Shown piece after piece: positions 15,469 to 23,049 of a stretch of 28,123 bases of DNA; within the stretch, counting starts at the first letter, position 1, and each line of letters begins with the position of its first letter. Location: IMG/VR virus record IMGVR_UViG_3300027754_004715, positions 1 to 28,123 of that record, one strand, 5' to 3'. The translations under genes were made by a program, and so were the position numbers. The notes below the pieces were generated by a model, which was not told where the DNA came from, made no database searches, and worked only from the letters and a program-made list of their open reading frames with translations. This stretch comes from a virus.

Positions 15469-15834
15469 ATGACAATATTTGAATATATTAATTCGATAGT
15501 TTTTTCTAAGAAAAAAATTGAACTAAATTGCGATGATGCTTCCACGTTTAGTGTGTTTATGCTTAATCGTTGGATTTCTTTTTATTCTAACGAAACTGTC
15601 AATTATATAAACCAAACAACTAATAAATACAGCGGGCTATTTGATAATAAGCAAGACCAATATAATTTTTTATATAATATTATACCTGCGTTAAAATTTA
15701 AACGTATTAATTATATAAAGAAAACTAAAAAAGATAAAGATGCGGAGGAAGTAATTACACAAATAACTCCTGATTTTATAAGCAAAAAAGAACACAACTA
15801 TAACATTGAATTATTAAAACTGCTTAGTAAATAA
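15469..15834 (+). CDS. Putative clamp-loader small subunit, gp62-like
   Basis: 121 aa. The start IFEYINSIVFSKKKI and the FMLNRWISFYSNETVNYINQ stretch (about 30-49), followed by QYNFLYNIIPALKF, resemble gp62-type clamp-loader small subunits of marine T4-like phages (pattern: Pro/Tyr-hydrophobic-N-S-I, FMxNRxLSxF). T4 gp62 is longer (187 aa), so this would be a reduced form. In T4 the gp44/gp62 complex loads the gp45 sliding clamp. The large-subunit gene is not in the window, so this rests on sequence pattern alone. Confidence 0.5.
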   Translation: MTIFEYINSIVFSKKKIELNCDDASTFSVFMLNRWISFYSNETVNYINQTTNKYSGLFDNKQDQYNFLYNIIPALKFKRINYIKKTKKDKDAEEVITQITPDFISKKEHNYNIELLKLLSK

Positions 15835-15839
15835 AATAT

Positions 15840-16325
15840 ATGGCACAAGTATCTATAGACACATTAGAAACAAGAAAGAGTTTAATTGACCTTGATAGTT
15901 ACGGTAAAGGTAACTTTGGGTTAGGTGATGACTTTGAGTTATCGTTTATATTTGATGATATAGTATTGGTTGAGTTTATCGACGAAGCTAATGGCCCTCA
16001 AGGGGATGTTATAATCAGGAACGGTTTATATGTCCCAGTTAATGCTTTAATTAAAGCTTGGAGAAAAGCTAAAGTTGTTTTAGTAGGTCCTAGCGTGAAA
16101 TATTGCAAGCAAGGAGATATAGTAATTTTTCCGAATGATAAAGGAGCAGCAGTTTCGAATATAATTATACAAGGCTACGGTAAATTAACTAAAGGCGTCT
16201 TTTTAAATGAACAAAGACTATTCGGTATTTGTAAAAATATAAACTCAGATTCGTTAGCAGAAAATATACAACATGATAACAACACTAGAAAATCTACAAA
16301 CGCTTCTAAAAGAAAACGTTTGTGA
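15840..16325 (+). CDS. GroES-like co-chaperonin (gp31-type function)
   Basis: 161 aa. The core (about 35-130) reads as a Cpn10 beta-barrel: FDDIVLVEFIDEA, GDVIIRNGLYVPVN, KAKVVLVGPSVKYCKQGDIVIFPNDKGAAV and a final NEQRLFGI strand. In phages such as T4 (gp31) a co-chaperonin works with host GroEL to fold the major capsid protein. The mobile-loop region lies at about 48-65 but has no clear I-V-L tripeptide beyond VII. The last 25 residues are Asn/Lys/Ser-rich and overlap the next gene by 53 bp, so that tail may be dispensable. Confidence 0.6.
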   Translation: MAQVSIDTLETRKSLIDLDSYGKGNFGLGDDFELSFIFDDIVLVEFIDEANGPQGDVIIRNGLYVPVNALIKAWRKAKVVLVGPSVKYCKQGDIVIFPNDKGAAVSNIIIQGYGKLTKGVFLNEQRLFGICKNINSDSLAENIQHDNNTRKSTNASKRKRL

Positions 16326-16647
16326 ATTAATTATTGTAAGACGTAGACCTCGCGCAGGTAAGTCTGCAGCGCGACGTATGTTGTGTACTTTAGACCAGGA
16401 TATTTTAAATAGTACTAACGGTAGACTATCATTAAACTTTAAACCAGCTGGTCAACCATTACCATATAACGCAGTTTCAAAAAATTTATTACCAGTGTGG
16501 GATATATTAATGCAAGATTGGAGAATGGTAAATTTAAATAGTTGCGATATAGTTAAAACAATAAAAAGAACTGAATTTTGGGAGTACTTTAATAAAACAT
16601 TAATGACTATGTCACCACAAGAAAAAATAACTTACATGAACGTATGA
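16273..16647 (+). CDS. Small WYL_2/DUF2693-like protein
   Basis: 124 aa. TLENLQTLLKENVCELIIV (4-22), RRMLCTLD (34-41) and LPVWDILMQDWRMVNLNS (about 73-90) match the phage WYL_2/DUF2693 family, which has a small SH3-like barrel. Function unknown; a nucleic-acid or ligand-binding role is usually assumed. It overlaps the GroES-like gene by 53 bp and the next gene by ATGA. An N-terminal overlap this long is unusual, but the family match begins right at this ATG. Confidence 0.65.
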   Translation: MITTLENLQTLLKENVCELIIVRRRPRAGKSAARRMLCTLDQDILNSTNGRLSLNFKPAGQPLPYNAVSKNLLPVWDILMQDWRMVNLNSCDIVKTIKRTEFWEYFNKTLMTMSPQEKITYMNV

Positions 16648-16982
16648 CCGAAGAATCAGAAAAATTAATTAATAACTTTTTACAAAAAGATGTAGTTTTC
16701 TTTATTAATAAAGAAAAGCCAATAAAAACTGGTAAATTGTTAATTTTTAAATTTAAAGACTTTTATTTTAATTTTATACTCAAAAATAATAACGTAAATA
16801 AAATTTTTGAAATACCATATCCATTTAGCATAACTAAAGGAGTTAATAGTTTAATTTTTTCATATACGTTAGAAGATTTTTCACAAAAAAATATGGATTT
16901 ATATTATAAATCATTAATTTTGAAACCGAAAAAGAAAAATAAATTATATAATTCTATGGTTGTTTTATCCTCGTTAAACTAA
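16644..16982 (+). CDS. Unknown small basic protein
   Basis: 112 aa, not recognised. It is rich in Lys, Phe, Ile and Asn, with beta-strand-like stretches (GKLLIFKFKDFYFNFIL at 27-43) and a basic segment KPKKKNK near 93-99. No membrane segment or motif is clear. It overlaps the upstream gene by ATGA and precedes the helicase gene, so a replication- or transcription-linked role is possible. The reading frame is supported by the coupling and by tight packing. Confidence 0.6.
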   Translation: MTEESEKLINNFLQKDVVFFINKEKPIKTGKLLIFKFKDFYFNFILKNNNVNKIFEIPYPFSITKGVNSLIFSYTLEDFSQKNMDLYYKSLILKPKKKNKLYNSMVVLSSLN

Positions 16983-16988
16983 TATAAT
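16960..16988 (+). promoter_or_regulatory. Sigma70-like promoter before the helicase gene, leaderless
   Basis: TTGTTT (16960-16965), 17 bp, TATAAT (16983-16988), then 5 bp to GTG at 16994. The -35 is weak; the -10 and its distance to the start codon match the other promoters here. Confidence 0.5.
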
Positions 16989-16993
16989 AGGTA

Positions 16994-18622
16994 GTGTATA
17001 GTAAATACCTTTCGAAATTTCCGGCTAATTATGACCCGAATAGCCAGCAAATCGATCTTATAAAAAGGGTCGAACAAGCATACGCAGACGGTTATAAATT
17101 TGTTATATGTGCTGCTCCTACCGGCTCAGGTAAGAGTTTTTTAGCTAAAACTTTAGGCAATATATCAAATAAGTGTTCGACAGAGTTTAACGAGTTAATT
17201 ACATCGTATGATGCCTTTAGGCAAGACTATATGGGTAATTATATTAACGAAGTGGATTGTTTAAACCAACCACCATCAGGAGCATTTGCATTAACCATAA
17301 CTAAGTCATTGCAGGACCAGTATCATAAGTTATTTGACGACACTACATTATTAAAAGGTAAAAATAATTATCAATGTGCTGTTGATGTTAATGTAGATGT
17401 GGAGAATGCTCCATGCTTATTAACCCCTAAAATGAAAGAAAATTGCTGGTCGAATAATATATGCCCATATTATAATTCTCGGAACCGAGCGTTGACTAGC
17501 GAATTTGCAGTTTTAAATTACAAAATGTTTTTATCTTTACCTGGACATGTTAAACGTAAAAACTTTATAATTTGCGACGAAGCTGCTGAACTAGAAGATG
17601 AATTAGTAAAGCAATTTACTGTTTTTATTGACCCAGACAAGCTTAAACTTAATGGTATTAAAGTACCGTACTTATATACTACAGAGCATGAAGAAGTTTT
17701 AAAGTGGCAAAATCAAGTAATGGTATCTGTAAGTGAATATATAAACGTATTAATTGATCGGAATAATAATAAGTCTACATCTCTTAATATAAATGATAAA
17801 ACTAAGCTTAATTGGTTACGTAATTTACACCGTACATTAAGTCTTATAGATCAAACTTGGGATAAATGTGAATATATATGCCAGAGAGAAGGTAAAACAG
17901 TAAAATTAACTCCTTTCAAAGTAGATAACCTTTCAAAATATATTTTTGATTACGCAGATAATGTATTATTAATGTCTGCAACAATTGTCGATCATAAAAA
18001 TTATGCCAAAACTTTAGGCATTAAAGATTACAAGTTTATTGAAGTTGATAGCGTTTTTGATGCTAAAAAGGCGCCCATATATGTATCGGTAAATAATAAG
18101 CTAAACCATATTAATATGGAAAAAATGTTACCTAAAATTGTAGATCAAATTGAAAGTATTTGCAAAAGTCATGAAGGTGATAAAGGATTAATACATACCC
18201 ATACGATGCAAATTACAAAATATTTGCAAAAAAAATTAAAAGGTAGTCGATTTTTATTTAGAGACGCAGAATCTAAAAATGAAAATATTTTAAAAGATCA
18301 TTATAAATCAAAAGATGCAACAGTGATTGTAAGCCCGTCGATGACCCATGGTGTGGACTTAAAAGATGATTATGCTAGATTTCAGATAATAGTTAAAGCA
18401 GGGTATTTACCTTTAGGGGATTTAAGGATAAAACGGCTGTTCGATGATGATAAAGTATGGTATACTAATAAAATGCTTGGTAACCTTATACAAGCTTGTG
18501 GTAGAGGTATCAGAAGTAAAGATGATTACTGTATAACGTATATCTTAGATGGTGCTATTCATCAAGCAGTTGTAACAAATAAGTCAAAGTTACCGCAGTA
18601 TTTTATTGATAGATTTGTTTAA
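16994..18622 (+). CDS. XPD/DinG-like SF2 helicase with Fe-S cluster
   Basis: 542 aa, GTG start. Walker A APTGSGKS is at 41-48; Cys128, Cys141, Cys151 and Cys157 lie between motifs I and II, as do the four Cys that hold the 4Fe-4S cluster of XPD/DinG helicases; motif II is DEAA at 195-198 (DEAH in relatives). MSATIVD (motif III-like), VIVSPSMTHGVDLKDD (motif V) and LIQACGRGIRSKDD (motif VI with Q-x-x-G-R-x-x-R) follow. It should unwind DNA or DNA-RNA structures in the 5'-3' direction using ATP, in replication, recombination or R-loop removal. The final Ala in motif II is a departure to note. It has its own promoter and starts with GTG directly after the -10 box. Confidence 0.85.
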   Translation: MYSKYLSKFPANYDPNSQQIDLIKRVEQAYADGYKFVICAAPTGSGKSFLAKTLGNISNKCSTEFNELITSYDAFRQDYMGNYINEVDCLNQPPSGAFALTITKSLQDQYHKLFDDTTLLKGKNNYQCAVDVNVDVENAPCLLTPKMKENCWSNNICPYYNSRNRALTSEFAVLNYKMFLSLPGHVKRKNFIICDEAAELEDELVKQFTVFIDPDKLKLNGIKVPYLYTTEHEEVLKWQNQVMVSVSEYINVLIDRNNNKSTSLNINDKTKLNWLRNLHRTLSLIDQTWDKCEYICQREGKTVKLTPFKVDNLSKYIFDYADNVLLMSATIVDHKNYAKTLGIKDYKFIEVDSVFDAKKAPIYVSVNNKLNHINMEKMLPKIVDQIESICKSHEGDKGLIHTHTMQITKYLQKKLKGSRFLFRDAESKNENILKDHYKSKDATVIVSPSMTHGVDLKDDYARFQIIVKAGYLPLGDLRIKRLFDDDKVWYTNKMLGNLIQACGRGIRSKDDYCITYILDGAIHQAVVTNKSKLPQYFIDRFV

Positions 18623-18628
18623 ATAGAT

Positions 18629-19294
18629 ATGATGATACCGTTTAAAGAGTTTATTGAAAGTGACACTAAAAATGAGGGAGTTATGAATACACTTAAATCC
18701 TTAGCTCTTGCCGGGGCAGTTGCTGGATCTGCTGCTGCATCGCCTAATAACTTTAATGTGCCTTTTAAATCAGATAGACCTATTTTAACCCAGCAACAGC
18801 AAGCCAGAGCGTATCCGCTACCCACTAAAAAGGAATTATTCCATACACTAAAAAAGCATGAAGGTTTTGAAAGGAAAGCATATCCAGACGTAACTGGGAT
18901 GTCAATAGGTATCGGATTTCATTTATCCGACCCTTCAAATAAGGCAATTTTAAATAAATTACACATTACTAATAAGGATATAAAAAACGGATTAAATGAC
19001 TTTCAAATTGAAAATTTATTCTATGCACGGTTAGATGTAGCTGTAAAAGATGCAAAATCATTTATAGGCGCAAATACGTTCATAACATTACCTACCCAAG
19101 TTCAAGCAGCTTTAATTAATATGTCATATAATTTAGGTATAAATAGACTGAATAAATTTGTAGATTTAAAAGCTGCTTTAATTAAGTATGATTTTAAAGA
19201 AGCAGCGTTAGAAATGAAAGATAGTTTATGGGCCAGACAAACCGGTAACCGGGCTACAGAATTAGCTAATATAGTTAGGAATGCTAAGCTTTAG
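18629..19294 (+). CDS. GH24 lysozyme (T4 endolysin-like) with N-terminal extension
   Basis: 221 aa. The GH24 domain spans about 66-221: catalytic Glu78 in KKHEGF, Asp87 in YPDVTG and Ser92 in MSIGIGFH take the places of T4 E11, D20 and T26 (Thr to Ser). LINMSYNLGI and DSLWARQTGNRATELANIV are the usual C-terminal lobe motifs. It cuts peptidoglycan N-acetylmuramic acid-N-acetylglucosamine bonds. The first 65 residues are extra. They read FKEFIESDTKNEG (5-17), like a T4 capsid-targeting leader, then MNTLKSLALAGAVAGSAAAS (19-38), like a signal peptide. An in-frame ATG at 18683 with GAGG 5 nt upstream could start a shorter exported form. Either lysis or virion-carried lysozyme is possible. Confidence 0.85.
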   Translation: MMIPFKEFIESDTKNEGVMNTLKSLALAGAVAGSAAASPNNFNVPFKSDRPILTQQQQARAYPLPTKKELFHTLKKHEGFERKAYPDVTGMSIGIGFHLSDPSNKAILNKLHITNKDIKNGLNDFQIENLFYARLDVAVKDAKSFIGANTFITLPTQVQAALINMSYNLGINRLNKFVDLKAALIKYDFKEAALEMKDSLWARQTGNRATELANIVRNAKL

Positions 19295-19502
19295 TTTTTT
19301 TCTTTCTTCTTCGCGGTAAAGGTATTAATACGGCCGTGTTATGAATATTACCTTTAGTTGACTGGTCATTCATCGTAGTAGCCATTGACCCTTGAGCAGC
19401 ATCTCTTTTTTTACCATTAAATCGATTATCATAAGGCGCAACCCTGGATTCTTGCACATTAATTTTTTTTAATATACTATCTACTAATAGATTGAATTCC
19501 AT
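19284..19502 (-). CDS. Unknown small basic protein, late-promoter type
   Basis: 72 aa. I start at the ATG at 19502 (MEFNLLVDSIL), not at an upstream in-frame ATG (19553), because an exact TATAAATA box lies 5 nt before it and the longer version would cover the divergent promoter. The N-terminus could be a short helix; residues about 21-60 are polar, and the last ten are a Lys/Arg-rich tail (PRRRKKKTKA), which suggests nucleic-acid contact. VQESRVAP has an I/V-x-E-S pattern that might be cut by a prohead protease, a weak idea. It runs opposite to the surrounding genes and overlaps the lysozyme 3' end by 11 bp. Confidence 0.5.
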   Translation of the reverse strand: MEFNLLVDSILKKINVQESRVAPYDNRFNGKKRDAAQGSMATTMNDQSTKGNIHNTAVLIPLPRRRKKKTKA

Positions 19503-19519
19503 AATATTATTTATATAAT
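19492..19519 (+). promoter_or_regulatory. Sigma70-like promoter, leaderless
   Basis: TTGAAT (19492-19497), 16 bp, TATAAT (19514-19519), then 5 bp to the ATG at 19525. Confidence 0.5.
19508..19515 (-). promoter_or_regulatory. T4-late-like promoter box TATAAATA (exact consensus)
   Basis: On the minus strand TATAAATA is followed by 5 nt and the ATG at 19502. It overlaps the -10 box of the plus-strand promoter at 19492-19519, making a compact bidirectional control region. Confidence 0.5.
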
Positions 19520-19524
19520 GATAT

Positions 19525-19896
19525 ATGAATAACAGTAAAAAGCTTACTTGCATTATTACAGGTAAAAGCGTAACAATAAGTGGAGATTATTTAGATAAAA
19601 AAATAGAAGAATTTGGTAATGAACAGGTTTTAGAAAATTTGTATATCTGCAAAGAAGTGAAAAGTTTGCTTAAAAAAGGGTATAATGTTATAGATATAAG
19701 AAAAATATTAAATGTCTCGGAAGAAGAAGATTTACCTACAAAAGAAATTATAACTGCTTTAGAAGCGAGTTATCAAAAATCACCTTTTAAAACTAACGAT
19801 GCGACTAGTTCTATTGCTTCTTTAACTTCATTTACATATAATAAATCTGATTTAGATGTTGAAAATTTTATAAATAACCTTATACTAAAGCTATGA
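19525..19896 (+). CDS. Unknown protein starting with a C-x-x-TGK motif
   Basis: 123 aa. The start MNNSKKLTCIITGKSVTIS followed by GDYLDKKIEEFGNEQVLENLYICKEVKSLLKKGYNVIDIRKILN resembles small proteins I have seen in large phage genomes, but I cannot name the family. Cys residues at 9 and 42 are too few for a standard zinc ribbon. Most of the rest is predicted helical. It has its own leaderless-type promoter and overlaps the next gene by ATGA. Confidence 0.65.
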   Translation: MNNSKKLTCIITGKSVTISGDYLDKKIEEFGNEQVLENLYICKEVKSLLKKGYNVIDIRKILNVSEEEDLPTKEIITALEASYQKSPFKTNDATSSIASLTSFTYNKSDLDVENFINNLILKL

Positions 19897-20117
19897 ATCT
19901 TATATATTCGATGAACAAAAGAAGTGATAACACACTTGCAATTTATAACGCTACTACCGGCCAAACAACTAAAATTGTAAGTGTTGACGGGTCTATTATC
20001 GGTACCCCAAACGTGTCAGGCAGCACTGGCACGGTAAACGTTAAAAAAGGCACAACTACAAAAGTGTACGTGTATGATTTACGTAACGGATCAGTTCAGA
20101 AAATCTATAACGTATGA
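19893..20117 (+). CDS. Unknown small beta-rich protein
   Basis: 74 aa, rich in Thr, Val, Gly and Asn with alternating beta-strand-like stretches (NTLAIYNATTGQTTKIVSVDG, GTTTKVYVYDLRNGSVQKI). ATG 19893 overlaps the upstream stop as ATGA; an alternative ATG at 19911 would remove six residues. No Cys and no membrane segment. Not recognised; a small structural or RNA-binding barrel is possible. Confidence 0.55.
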   Translation: MNLIYSMNKRSDNTLAIYNATTGQTTKIVSVDGSIIGTPNVSGSTGTVNVKKGTTTKVYVYDLRNGSVQKIYNV

Positions 20118-20614
20118 TTACTATTGAACATTCATTTGAAGAAATTCAAGAAAAGGATTTTAGTCCAACTCCACCTAAACAATACCCAATACTGTTTTTA
20201 GGGTTTGTTATTAAAAATCAATATGATAATATGCGTATTGAATTGAATAGTAAATACAACCCGGTTAAATTTTATCATGTTCTTAAGTCAGGAGTTATAC
20301 CTTTAAACGGTATAGTTCTTACACCAAACGATAACTTAAAAAAGGTTATCGAATCTATCACAAATCAAGAGAAATCAAATAATATGAATTTAGTTATATA
20401 CGAAAACTTAATCTCGCAATTTAATTTTAGTTGCAAAGAGACATACGGATATTTTCAAAAAGGCATATACCCATTAGATTTTAATAATTTGAAATCTGTA
20501 TGCGATGATGATTTTAATTTAGATAAAAAAATATTTCAGCACCTTCTGTGCATCGATGATAGTATTTTTGACTTTCAGAAATTTGCAGCGTTAAAATTAT
20601 TTATTTTAACATAA
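20114..20614 (+). CDS. Unknown protein
   Basis: 166 aa, not recognised. The N-terminus (about 1-20) is acidic; the middle has YPILFLGFVIKNQYDNMRIEL and NPVKFYHVLKSGVIPLNGIVLTPND, and Cys residues occur at about 107, 130 and 146. It overlaps the previous gene by ATGA and ends 48 bp before the ribonucleotide reductase gene. Frame is supported by the overlap and by lack of another long frame here. Confidence 0.6.
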   Translation: MITIEHSFEEIQEKDFSPTPPKQYPILFLGFVIKNQYDNMRIELNSKYNPVKFYHVLKSGVIPLNGIVLTPNDNLKKVIESITNQEKSNNMNLVIYENLISQFNFSCKETYGYFQKGIYPLDFNNLKSVCDDDFNLDKKIFQHLLCIDDSIFDFQKFAALKLFILT

Positions 20615-20662
20615 TTTATCTTTTAAACTTAAATTCTTTCATTAAATAATTTTCAATAATTT

Positions 20663-22906
20663 ATGAGTCTAAAAGCATTGTCCGATTATACCGTCTACGC
20701 AAAATACGCAAGATATCTTCCAGAAAAAAAGCGTCGTGAATCATGGGAGGAAATGGTTGATAGAGTATTTCAAATGCACTTAAACCGGTTTGAATCTGCA
20801 ATATCTAAAAATGAAGATCTAAAAGCAGATATTTTATTTGCTAAGCAACAAGTTAAGAAGAAAAGAGTTCTCGGTGCACAACGTATTTTACAATTTGGTG
20901 GTGAACCAATATTAAAACATAACGCAAAAGTATTTAATTGTTCGTTTGGATATCTCGATCGAGTAAAAGCTTTTCAGGAAACAATGTATTTGCTGCTATG
21001 CGGATGCGGTGTCGGGTTTAGTGTTCAGTTTAAACATATTAAGAAAATACCAAATATTGCCACTCCTACTAAAGGAGTAAAAGTATTCAAACCTGAAGAT
21101 AGTATTGAAGGTTGGGCTGATTGTGTTGGAGTGTTAATGTCTTCTTTCTTTACTAAAGACGCGACGTTTCCAGAATATAAAGGACATGAAATTAAATTTA
21201 ACTTTTCTAATATCCGACCAGAAGGATCTTTAATTGCAGGTCAATTTAAAGCGCCTGGCCATAAAGGACTTGAATCCGCTTTAGAAAAGGTAAGAGAAGT
21301 TATTGTTAATAGACTCACTGCTGGTGAAACAAAATTACACGCTATTGATGTCTATGATATCATAATGCATTTTAGTAATGCTGTACTTAGCGGCGGGGTA
21401 CGTAGAAGCGCAACTATCTGTTTGTTTAGCAAGACAGATAAAGAGATGATGGGAGCAAAGACAGGTAACTGGTTTGTGACCCACCCTCAACGTGCTCGCT
21501 CTAATAATTCTGTTTTATTAGTTAAAGATGATATTACAAAAGAAGAATTTTCAACTATTATCGAATCAACTAAGCAATTCGGTGAACCTGGGTTTGTTTT
21601 TGCTGATAGTGAAGATTGCGGATACAATCCTTGTGTAGAAATCGGATTATATCCTCAAACAAAGGATGGGCGTTCTGGTTGGCAGTTTTGTAACCTGTGC
21701 GAGATTAATGGTAAATTTTGTGATACAGAAGAGAAGTTTATCCAAGCATGTCGAGCAGCAGCTATTATAGGTACTCTTCAAGCAAGCTATACAGATTTTA
21801 AGTATCTATCACCTGAAACAAAAGAAATTACAGATCAAGAAGCTCTTCTTGGATGTTCAATTACGGGTATTATGGACAACCCTGATATTCTTTTAAATCC
21901 AGAAATACAACGTAAAGGTGCTAAAGAAATTCGCAAAATGAATGATAAAATTGCGAAGTTAATTGGTATAAACCCTGCAGCAAGAACAACATGTGTTAAA
22001 CCGGCAGGATCAACTTCATGTGTATTAGGGACTGCATCAGGCATTCATCCGCATCATGCTAAACGTTATATTCGTAGAGTACAGGCTAACTATTTAGAAT
22101 ATCCTCTTAAAAAGTTTAGTGAAGTCAATCCTATTGCGATTGAAAAATCTGTATGGAGCTCATCCGGTACAGATATGGTAATATCATTTTTATGCGAAGT
22201 ACCAAAAGGTGCTGTTATTAAAAATAACTTAAGAGCTGTAGAGCTTTTAGAAAAAGTAAAAACTACCCAGCAAAATTGGGTCGAAGCAGGCACTAATAAA
22301 GAGCTCTGCTTATTACAATCATTAAGACATAATGTTAGCAATACAATAACCGTAAATGATGATGAGTGGGATGAAGTTAGAGATTATATTTACAACAATA
22401 AAAAATGGTTCGCTGGTATATCTCTATTATCAGCAGCAGGCGATTTAGATTATCCGCAAGCACCGTTTGCTACAGTATTAAATGCTAGAGAAATTGTTGA
22501 TGAGTATGGTGATGCCGCTGTATTTGCAAGCGGGTTAATTGTAGACGGGTTAAATGCGTATAAAAATAATCTCTGGGCTGCTTGCGATAGTGTTTTAGGA
22601 GTAGGTGAAAAAGTTAAAGATTTCGACTTTTTAATTATTCCACATGAACAAAGTGATGATTATAAACAATGGTTAAAGTGTGATTGGAATAGAAGAGCAA
22701 AGCAATTTGCTGATAGGTATTTCAATGGGAATATTCGTAAAGCTAGTCACTGTTTAAAGCACGTTTCCTTATGGAAGACCTGGTGCGATTTGCAGCGCGA
22801 ATATAAAGAGATTGATTGGTCACTAGTAGTTGAAGAAATTGAAACATATGTAGATGCAACAACGCTTGGTGCGCAAGCTTGTGCTGGCGGAGCATGTGCT
22901 ATATGA
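20663..22906 (+). CDS. nrdJ: Class II (adenosylcobalamin-dependent) ribonucleotide reductase, monomeric type
   Basis: 747 aa, close to the 739 aa of the Lactobacillus leichmannii enzyme. It reduces ribonucleotides (triphosphates in the model enzyme) to deoxyribonucleotides with a B12-generated thiyl radical. Visible features: Cys93 (FNCSFGYLD, one redox Cys), CGCGVGFSVQF (113-123), SGGVRRSAT (243-251), NPCVEI (322-327) with radical Cys324 and Glu326, QFCNLCEIN (341-349) with the second redox Cys, VKPAGSTSCVLGTASGIHPHHAKRY phosphate-loop region, and the C-terminal Cys740-x4-Cys745 relay. It lets the phage make DNA precursors without oxygen or an iron subunit, but needs host B12. Its stop overlaps a miniprotein start (ATGA). 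Confidence 0.92.
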   Translation: MSLKALSDYTVYAKYARYLPEKKRRESWEEMVDRVFQMHLNRFESAISKNEDLKADILFAKQQVKKKRVLGAQRILQFGGEPILKHNAKVFNCSFGYLDRVKAFQETMYLLLCGCGVGFSVQFKHIKKIPNIATPTKGVKVFKPEDSIEGWADCVGVLMSSFFTKDATFPEYKGHEIKFNFSNIRPEGSLIAGQFKAPGHKGLESALEKVREVIVNRLTAGETKLHAIDVYDIIMHFSNAVLSGGVRRSATICLFSKTDKEMMGAKTGNWFVTHPQRARSNNSVLLVKDDITKEEFSTIIESTKQFGEPGFVFADSEDCGYNPCVEIGLYPQTKDGRSGWQFCNLCEINGKFCDTEEKFIQACRAAAIIGTLQASYTDFKYLSPETKEITDQEALLGCSITGIMDNPDILLNPEIQRKGAKEIRKMNDKIAKLIGINPAARTTCVKPAGSTSCVLGTASGIHPHHAKRYIRRVQANYLEYPLKKFSEVNPIAIEKSVWSSSGTDMVISFLCEVPKGAVIKNNLRAVELLEKVKTTQQNWVEAGTNKELCLLQSLRHNVSNTITVNDDEWDEVRDYIYNNKKWFAGISLLSAAGDLDYPQAPFATVLNAREIVDEYGDAAVFASGLIVDGLNAYKNNLWAACDSVLGVGEKVKDFDFLIIPHEQSDDYKQWLKCDWNRRAKQFADRYFNGNIRKASHCLKHVSLWKTWCDLQREYKEIDWSLVVEEIETYVDATTLGAQACAGGACAI

Positions 22907-23049
22907 ACGACTTATTAACACATTGTATTACAGACCCGTACGGATATTACGATACTGATGGTAATAGATATTTTTGCTACTGTAAAAAAGAATATGAGGT
23001 TTTAATGTATCAAATTATTCTAAATACATTTAGAATAAATGGAAGATGA
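22903..23049 (+). CDS. Miniprotein with C-x-C, overlapping the reductase stop
   Basis: 48 aa. It starts at ATG 22903, overlapping the reductase TGA as ATGA, and ends at TGA 23047-23049, 11 bp inside the next gene. Residues MNDLLTHCITDPYGYYDTDG, then NRYFCYCKKEYEVLMYQI contain Cys8, Cys25 and Cys27. The overlap at both ends suggests a real coupled gene. It might be a small redox or metal-binding partner of its neighbours, or simply a short unknown; length is too small to decide. Confidence 0.5.
   Translation: MNDLLTHCITDPYGYYDTDGNRYFCYCKKEYEVLMYQIILNTFRINGR

Noticed and set aside
15820-15840. GTAAATA close to the ATG at 15840 as a late promoter
   Set aside because: It is made by the upstream stop codon in AT-rich DNA and is not a good match; the gene belongs to a tightly packed run.
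19503-19553. Longer form of the minus-strand small protein, starting at 19553
   Set aside because: It would cover the divergent promoter and its added residues look like translated AT-rich control DNA; the ATG at 19502 follows an exact TATAAATA box.
21835-22341. Minus-strand frames inside the ribonucleotide reductase gene
   Set aside because: Shadows of a strongly conserved enzyme; no independent evidence for expression.
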